Shown: positions 14,243-18,615 of the stretch, in pieces
Numbering within the stretch: the first letter of the stretch is position 1
Layout: each line of letters begins with the position of its first letter
Assembly (NCBI GenBank): GCA_023388835.1
Contig: JAEWFK010000109.1
Location: forward strand, 1 to 18,615
Direction: 5' to 3'
Source of the DNA: Pseudomonadota bacterium
Lineage (GTDB): Bacteria; Pseudomonadota; Gammaproteobacteria; Burkholderiales; Burkholderiaceae_B
DNA: 18,615 nt
The notes under the pieces: model-generated
What the model was told of the DNA's origin: nothing
The model's input: only the letters and a program-made list of their open reading frames with translations
Databases searched by the model: none
Program-made: the position numbers and the translations under genes

Positions 14243-15148
14243 ATGGCCGGAATCAAGGAAATTCGTAACAAGATCAAGAGCGTGCAAAACACGCGAAAGA
14301 TCACCAAAGCCATGGAGATGGTCGCGGCATCTAAGATGCGCAAGGCCCAGGATCGCATGCGCGCCGGGCGCCCTTACGCGACCAAGGTCCGGGATATCGC
14401 TGCCAATCTCATGCAGGCACATCCCGATTACAGGCATGCCTACATGGTCGAGCGCGGCGTTCGCGCGGTGGGCGTCGTGGTCGTCTCCACTGACAAGGGT
14501 CTGTGCGGCGGGCTGAACACCAACATCATGCGACTGGTGCTGGCCCGCTACAAGGAATTCCAGGAGCAAGGCCTCGAAGTCCAGTTCACTGCATTGGGCA
14601 GCAAGGGTGCCGGCACGCTCGGCCGCATCGACGCCAAAGTGGTTTCCCAGGAAGTCCAGCTCGGCGATCAACCCAACATGGAACGCCTTATCGGCGCCAT
14701 CAAGGTTCAGCTCGACGACTTCGTCGACGGCAAGATCGACGCAGTCTATCTGGCGACGAACCGCTTCGTGAACACCATGAAGCAGGATCCCGTTTTCGTG
14801 CGTCTGCTTCCCTTGCCGAACGATCTGGAGAATCCGTTCCAGCCACAAGGCGAACAAGCGGCAACCGGCAACGTGGCGCAATCGCAGTACGGTTGGGATT
14901 ACATCTACGAGCCCGACGCAAAGTCCGTTATCGACGACTTGCTTCTGCGCTACGTCGAAGGGCTGGTCTACCAGGCTGTCGCAGAAAACATGGCATCTGA
15001 GCAATCGGCGCGCATGGTGGCCATGAAGGCCGCATCCGACAACGCGAAGAAGGTCATCGAAGACTTGCAGCTGGTCTATAACAAGACCCGCCAGGCGGCC
15101 ATTACAAAAGAAATTTCGGAAATCGTGGGGGGCGCTGCCGCGGTCTAA
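14243..15148 (+). CDS. atpG: ATP synthase F1 subunit gamma
   Basis: Gamma is the rotating central shaft linking the c-ring to the catalytic sites. The 301-residue protein shows the two conserved coiled-coil ends: N-terminal MAGIKEIRNKIKSVQNTRKI followed by TKAMEMVAASKMRKAQ, and C-terminal RMVAMKAASDNAKKVIEDL followed by YNKTRQAAITKEISEIVGGA. The middle has the Rossmann-like domain with STDKGLCGGLNTNI. AGGAAA lies about 8 nt before the ATG. It is slightly longer than the E. coli protein (287), with extra residues in the middle domain. Confidence 0.97.
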   Translation: MAGIKEIRNKIKSVQNTRKITKAMEMVAASKMRKAQDRMRAGRPYATKVRDIAANLMQAHPDYRHAYMVERGVRAVGVVVVSTDKGLCGGLNTNIMRLVLARYKEFQEQGLEVQFTALGSKGAGTLGRIDAKVVSQEVQLGDQPNMERLIGAIKVQLDDFVDGKIDAVYLATNRFVNTMKQDPVFVRLLPLPNDLENPFQPQGEQAATGNVAQSQYGWDYIYEPDAKSVIDDLLLRYVEGLVYQAVAENMASEQSARMVAMKAASDNAKKVIEDLQLVYNKTRQAAITKEISEIVGGAAAV

Positions 15149-15189
15149 GGCCACGGCATCCCGTCAAAGATATTTAGCAAGGACTAAAC

Positions 15190-16611
15190 ATGAGCAACGG
15201 TACCATCGTTCAGTGCATCGGCGCCGTGGTGGATATTCAGTTCCCCCGCGACAGCATTCCCAACATCTATGACGCTCTCAAGCTCTCGGATGAAAGCTCC
15301 AAGTTTGCCGAGGCCGGCCTGACGTTCGAAGTCCAGCAACAGCTGGGCGACGGCGTGGTGCGCACCATCGCCATGGGTTCCTCCGACGGCCTGCGCCGCG
15401 GTATGGCCGTGGCCAATACGGGCAACCCTATCTCTGTCCCCGTGGGCGTGCCGACCCTGGGTCGCATCATGGACGTGCTCGGTCGCCCCATCGACGAACG
15501 CGGTCCCATCGACACCACGGAAACCCGTGCCATCCACCAGGACGCGCCCAAGTTCGACGAACTCTCGCCTTCCGTCGAGCTGCTCGAAACCGGCATCAAG
15601 GTTATCGATTTGATCTGCCCCTTCGCAAAGGGCGGCAAGGTCGGCCTGTTCGGCGGCGCCGGGGTGGGTAAGACTGTGAACATGCTTGAACTCATCAATA
15701 ACATCGCCAAGGCACATAGCGGCCTGTCGGTGTTTGCCGGTGTGGGCGAACGTACCCGCGAAGGGAACGACTTCTATCACGAAATGGCGGAAGCGGGCGT
15801 CATCCAACTCGACAAGCTCGAAGAGTCCAAGGTCGCCATGGTGTTCGGTCAGATGAACGAGCCCCCCGGCAACCGTCTGCGTGTGGCGCTTTCCGGCCTG
15901 ACCATGGCCGAAAAATTCCGCGACGAAGGCCGCGACATTCTGTTCTTCGTTGACAACATCTACCGCTACACCCTGGCCGGGACCGAAGTGTCCGCGCTGC
16001 TCGGCCGGATGCCGTCCGCCGTGGGGTACCAACCTACGCTGGCCGAGGAAATGGGCAAGCTCCAAGAGCGCATTACGTCCACCAAGACGGGCTCCATCAC
16101 ATCCATCCAGGCCGTTTACGTCCCTGCCGATGACTTGACCGACCCGTCGCCCGCCACGACCTTCCTTCACCTTGACTCGACCGTGGTATTGTCGCGAGAC
16201 ATTGCTGCTCTGGGTATCTACCCTGCCGTTGACCCGCTGGACTCCACCAGCCGTCAGCTCGATCCTCAAGTCGTCGGCGAAGAACACTACCGTATCGCCC
16301 GCGGCGTTCAACAGACGCTGCAGCGTTACAAGGAATTGCGCGACATCATCGCCATTCTCGGTATGGACGAATTGTCCCCCGAAGATAAGCAGGCCGTGGC
16401 ACGCGCCCGTAAGATCCAGCGCTTCCTGTCGCAGCCTTTCCACGTGGCGGAAGTGTTCACCGGCTCCCCGGGCAAGTACGTACCGCTGGCAGAAACGCTG
16501 CGCGGCTTCCAGATGATTGTTGAAGGCGAATGCGACGCCCTGCCTGAGCAGGCCTTCTACATGGTCGGCTCCATCGACGAAGCATTCGAGAAAGCCAAGA
16601 CCATCCAATAA
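15190..16611 (+). CDS. atpD: ATP synthase F1 subunit beta
   Basis: Beta carries the three catalytic sites that make ATP. The 473-residue protein has the P-loop GGAGVGKT at 155-162, the catalytic Glu187 in GERTREGND, and the Walker B Asp255 in LFFVDNIYRYT. It also has the C-terminal DELSPED segment (DELSEED motif), which couples to gamma. Compared with E. coli beta there is a 7-residue insertion at about 206-213 (VIQLDKLEESKVAMVFG against VIDKVSLVYG), between the catalytic Glu and QMNEPPG; the register before and after proves it. The form resembles that of chloroplast and cyanobacterial beta subunits. AAGGA precedes the ATG, and the gene follows atpG by 41 nt. Confidence 0.98.
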   Translation: MSNGTIVQCIGAVVDIQFPRDSIPNIYDALKLSDESSKFAEAGLTFEVQQQLGDGVVRTIAMGSSDGLRRGMAVANTGNPISVPVGVPTLGRIMDVLGRPIDERGPIDTTETRAIHQDAPKFDELSPSVELLETGIKVIDLICPFAKGGKVGLFGGAGVGKTVNMLELINNIAKAHSGLSVFAGVGERTREGNDFYHEMAEAGVIQLDKLEESKVAMVFGQMNEPPGNRLRVALSGLTMAEKFRDEGRDILFFVDNIYRYTLAGTEVSALLGRMPSAVGYQPTLAEEMGKLQERITSTKTGSITSIQAVYVPADDLTDPSPATTFLHLDSTVVLSRDIAALGIYPAVDPLDSTSRQLDPQVVGEEHYRIARGVQQTLQRYKELRDIIAILGMDELSPEDKQAVARARKIQRFLSQPFHVAEVFTGSPGKYVPLAETLRGFQMIVEGECDALPEQAFYMVGSIDEAFEKAKTIQ

Positions 16612-16620
16612 GGACTCAAC

Positions 16621-17046
16621 ATGGCCTTTTTGAAAGTTGATGTCGTCAGCGCGGAAGAGCAGCTTTTTGGCGGTGAAGCCAAATTTGTGGCTCTGCCCGG
16701 CGAATCCGGCGAGCTGGGCATTCTGCCGGGGCATACGCCGCTCATCTCGCGGATTCGCCCCGGTACGATGAAGGTCGTGGCTCCCGATGATTCGGAGATC
16801 ACTTTCTTCGTGGCGGGCGGAATCCTCGAGGTCCAGCCCGGTGGCGTAACCGTTCTGTCGGATACAGCCATTCGCGCCGAGGATCTTGACGAAGCCAAGG
16901 CGGTCGAAGCGCGCAAGCGTGCCGAAGAAAGCCTGGCGCAAGCCAAGGACAAGGCTGATATTGCGGTGGTTGAAGCCGAGTTGGCAATGCTTGCAGCGCA
17001 AGCGGCAGCCGCTCGCAAGTTTGGCGGCCGCCGCGGCCGACACTGA
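16621..17046 (+). CDS. atpC: ATP synthase F1 subunit epsilon
   Basis: Epsilon is part of the rotor and can inhibit ATP hydrolysis by inserting its C-terminal helices into F1. The 141-residue protein has the N-terminal beta-sandwich with LPGESGELGILPGHTPLIS (about 25-43) and the C-terminal helix pair rich in Ala, Glu and Lys (about 90-132). It ends in a basic tail, KFGGRRGRH. It starts 9 nt after the atpD stop, with AAGGA just before. It is the last gene of the atp operon. Confidence 0.96.
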   Translation: MAFLKVDVVSAEEQLFGGEAKFVALPGESGELGILPGHTPLISRIRPGTMKVVAPDDSEITFFVAGGILEVQPGGVTVLSDTAIRAEDLDEAKAVEARKRAEESLAQAKDKADIAVVEAELAMLAAQAAAARKFGGRRGRH

Positions 17047-17091
17047 TTCTTGATCGGCAGCCGCAACGCTGCATTATTCAAGCTTCGCCTG

Positions 17092-17120
17092 AACCCGTCT
17101 CCTCGAGACGGGTTTTTTTT
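17092..17120 (+). terminator. Rho-independent terminator of the atp operon
   Basis: AACCCGTCTC (17092-17101) pairs perfectly with GAGACGGGTT (17105-17114) around a 3-nt loop, and eight T run from 17113 to 17120. It begins 45 nt after the atpC stop. It is the clearest terminator in the window and separates the operon from the P450 gene. Confidence 0.95.
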
Positions 17121-17232
17121 GCGCGGCACGGACGCATCCTGTCGCCGCTGGGCAGGGCCTCGACACTTTGCCGCTGAATCGGCACAGCGTTTGCAGAAAG
17201 AGGGGCTGTTCTGTCTTTATCGCTACGTCGCC

Positions 17233-18459
17233 ATGTTCGAGCTTCCGCGGGACCAAACCCTGTCGCTGCTTTCAGACCCGTACCGTTTCATAGCACGCGA
17301 GTGCGCGAATCGAGGGACGGATGTCTTCGACACACAGCTTTTGTTGGAGCCGGCGGTCTGTATGACGGGGGCCGAGGCGGCACGCGCCTTCTATACCGAG
17401 GCTCGACTCCAGCGGCAGGGCGCTGCGCCCGAGCCGGTACGGGCGACCTTGTTCGGCAAGGACGCCGTGCAAGGGCTCGATGCGGAGACTCATCAAGCGC
17501 GCAAGGCAGCACTTCTTTCGATTCTGAAGCCGGACAATGTCGCGCGCCTGGTGCGTCGGGTCCGTAAGTATTGGGGCAGCTTCGATCGCTGGGCGCCTCC
17601 CGGCTACCGGCTGCCCTTGTATGAGACATCGGGGCATGTGCTGACACTTTCCGTCTGCGAGTGGCTCGGCATTCCGATACGGCAAGGGAATCTTCCGGCC
17701 CTGTCTGCCGATGTCACGTCTCTCTTCAACGACGCGGCGGGACCACGGCATCTCAAAGCCCGCCGTGCGCGCCGTCGGTTGGAGCGATGGCTCGCCGATT
17801 TGATCGGGAAGGCTCGCGCTGCGCCGCCAACAGGCAGCGCAGCCTGGCCGCTGTTTCATGCGCTGATCTTTCTACAAGACGCTGACGCCAACCCTCTCGC
17901 GCCGCGTGTCGTCGCCGTTGAGGTGCTGAATCTCATACGGCCCGTGGTTGCTGTCGCGGTCTACATTGTATGGATGGCGCATGCCTTGCTTTGCTTTCCC
18001 GGCATCCGTGCCACCCTTGCCAACGGGGATTCCAGATACCGTAAGGCTTTCGTCGAAGAGGTCAGACGTTTCTATCCCTTCTTTCCAGCGGTCATGGCGC
18101 GCGTATCGGAATCCTTTGCATGGAAGGGGCATGAGTTTCATGAGGGCGCGCGGGTACTCCTGGATATACACGGCACGAATCGCGACCCGCGCCGTTGGCA
18201 TGAACCTGACACTTTCCAGCCCGAGCGCTTTCTTTACCAGAACCATGATGCATACGCCTTCGTTCCCCAAGGGGGCGGTGACGCGAGAACCGGGCATCGG
18301 TGCCCCGGGGAAGAAACGGCCGTCGCGATTATGTTGGCGTCAATAGATGTCCTGCTCGCACGCCTTCCCTCAAGCTCGCTCATTGGCAGGGACCTCGCGA
18401 TCAATGATCGGCGGATGCCCGCCATGCCTGCCAAGCCTCTATATATCGCCCGCAGATAA
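17233..18459 (+). CDS. CYP152-family P450 fatty-acid peroxygenase
   Basis: This 408-residue protein resembles the CYP152 peroxygenases (P450 BS-beta, SP-alpha), which hydroxylate fatty acids with hydrogen peroxide and need no redox partner. The heme ligand is Cys357 in FVPQGGGDARTGHRCPGE. The Arg236-Pro237 pair in LNLIRPVVAV matches the arginine that holds the fatty-acid carboxylate. Phe74 and Gln80 align with Phe79 and Gln85 of BS-beta; the decarboxylating OleT has His at the latter site, so hydroxylation is the better guess. CMTGAEAARAFY, GPRHLKARRAR and EVRRFYPFFPAV also match. The ATG at 17233 gives the family N-terminus; the frame is open to 17050 but that part crosses the atp terminator. 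No clear Shine-Dalgarno or promoter was found. No ferredoxin or reductase gene is adjacent. Confidence 0.9.
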   Translation: MFELPRDQTLSLLSDPYRFIARECANRGTDVFDTQLLLEPAVCMTGAEAARAFYTEARLQRQGAAPEPVRATLFGKDAVQGLDAETHQARKAALLSILKPDNVARLVRRVRKYWGSFDRWAPPGYRLPLYETSGHVLTLSVCEWLGIPIRQGNLPALSADVTSLFNDAAGPRHLKARRARRRLERWLADLIGKARAAPPTGSAAWPLFHALIFLQDADANPLAPRVVAVEVLNLIRPVVAVAVYIVWMAHALLCFPGIRATLANGDSRYRKAFVEEVRRFYPFFPAVMARVSESFAWKGHEFHEGARVLLDIHGTNRDPRRWHEPDTFQPERFLYQNHDAYAFVPQGGGDARTGHRCPGEETAVAIMLASIDVLLARLPSSSLIGRDLAINDRRMPAMPAKPLYIARR

Positions 18460-18478
18460 AGGGGAAGAAGGACGCCAT

Positions 18479-18508
18479 TTGCACGCCACAAAACTTTCAT
18501 GCTATATT
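18479..18508 (+). promoter_or_regulatory. Candidate promoter at right edge
   Basis: TTGCAC (18479-18484) and TATATT (18503-18508), spaced 18 nt, form a good sigma-70-like pair 20 nt after the P450 stop. A start near 18515 would transcribe the structured sequence that runs to the window end. The transcribed gene is outside the window. Confidence 0.55.
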
Positions 18509-18533
18509 TCGTTTCCTCGCTGATCGAGACCCA

Positions 18534-18610
18534 GGGTTAACCCGAAGTTTCAACGCTTCAGCCGGTTGTGTTCGACGCCTTAAGGCGGTCACAGCCAGGC
18601 CGAAACCGGC
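18534..18610 (+). other. Structured leader or small RNA, cut by window end
   Basis: Several inverted repeats follow the candidate promoter: the palindrome GGGTTAACCC (18534-18543), GAAG/CTTC (18544-18547 / 18556-18559), and an outer stem GCCGGTT/AACCGGC (18561-18567 / 18604-18610). The outer stem encloses GTG/CAC (18568-18570 / 18590-18592) and CGCC/GGCG with loop TTAA (18576-18587). I do not recognise it as a known riboswitch, tmRNA, SRP RNA or rRNA start. It may be a regulatory leader. Confidence 0.4.
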
Positions 18611-18615
18611 AGCGG

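Noticed and set aside
15184..17043. A 619-codon open frame on the minus strand across atpD-atpC
   Set aside because: It mirrors the codon bias of atpD and atpC; no motif, ribosome site or promoter supports it.
17191..17219. TTGCAG with TCTTTA as a P450 promoter
   Set aside because: Spacing is 17 nt, but the -10 matches the consensus poorly; not enough to call.
17050..17232. N-terminal extension of the P450 reading frame
   Set aside because: This part crosses the atp terminator and does not resemble CYP152 N-termini; the ATG at 17233 gives the expected start.

Overview
The window is a chromosomal core segment of a GC-rich betaproteobacterium, most likely a member of the Burkholderiales close to Bordetella and the Alcaligenaceae. 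This placement is inferred from remembered protein sequences (RF1, AtpE, AtpD, HemA) and gene order; no search was run. Gene density is very high, and no insertion sequence, prophage, CRISPR array or integration scar is visible.

Layout. At the left edge a tRNA-Phe lies on the minus strand (1-76). A plus-strand cluster follows: hemA, prfA, prmC, grxD and ubiX (275-4400). It covers the first step of tetrapyrrole synthesis, translation termination and methylation of the release factors, Fe-S trafficking, and prenyl-FMN production for ubiquinone synthesis. Converging on it is a minus-strand pair, ttcA (tRNA 2-thiocytidine) and folB (folate pathway), 4434-5870. A plus-strand thioredoxin-reductase-like flavoprotein without the redox CxxC (5930-6874) converges with a minus-strand M61 metallopeptidase carrying a PDZ domain (6911-8695). 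A crotonase-family enoyl-CoA hydratase (8728-9504) is divergent from the peptidase and ends in a hairpin.

The second half is a complete F1Fo ATP synthase operon in the standard order atpI-B-E-F-H-A-G-D-C (9700-17046). It has a candidate promoter and a roughly 100-nt leader upstream and a strong rho-independent terminator downstream (17092-17120). Three intercistronic gaps in the operon (B/E, E/F, A/G) hold hairpins. The largest follows atpE, the gene whose product is needed in highest copy.

Beyond the operon lies a CYP152-type P450 peroxygenase gene (17233-18459). The right edge holds a promoter-like sequence and a compact set of inverted repeats cut off by the window end, possibly a structured leader or small RNA.

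Most of the window is conserved housekeeping DNA. The points worth a second look are the CYP152 gene, a 7-residue insertion in AtpD, a Cys-Cys pair beside the proton site of subunit c, a tandem duplication carrying the Shine-Dalgarno of atpI, the structured atp gaps, and the structured right edge. I found no convincing new multi-gene system.
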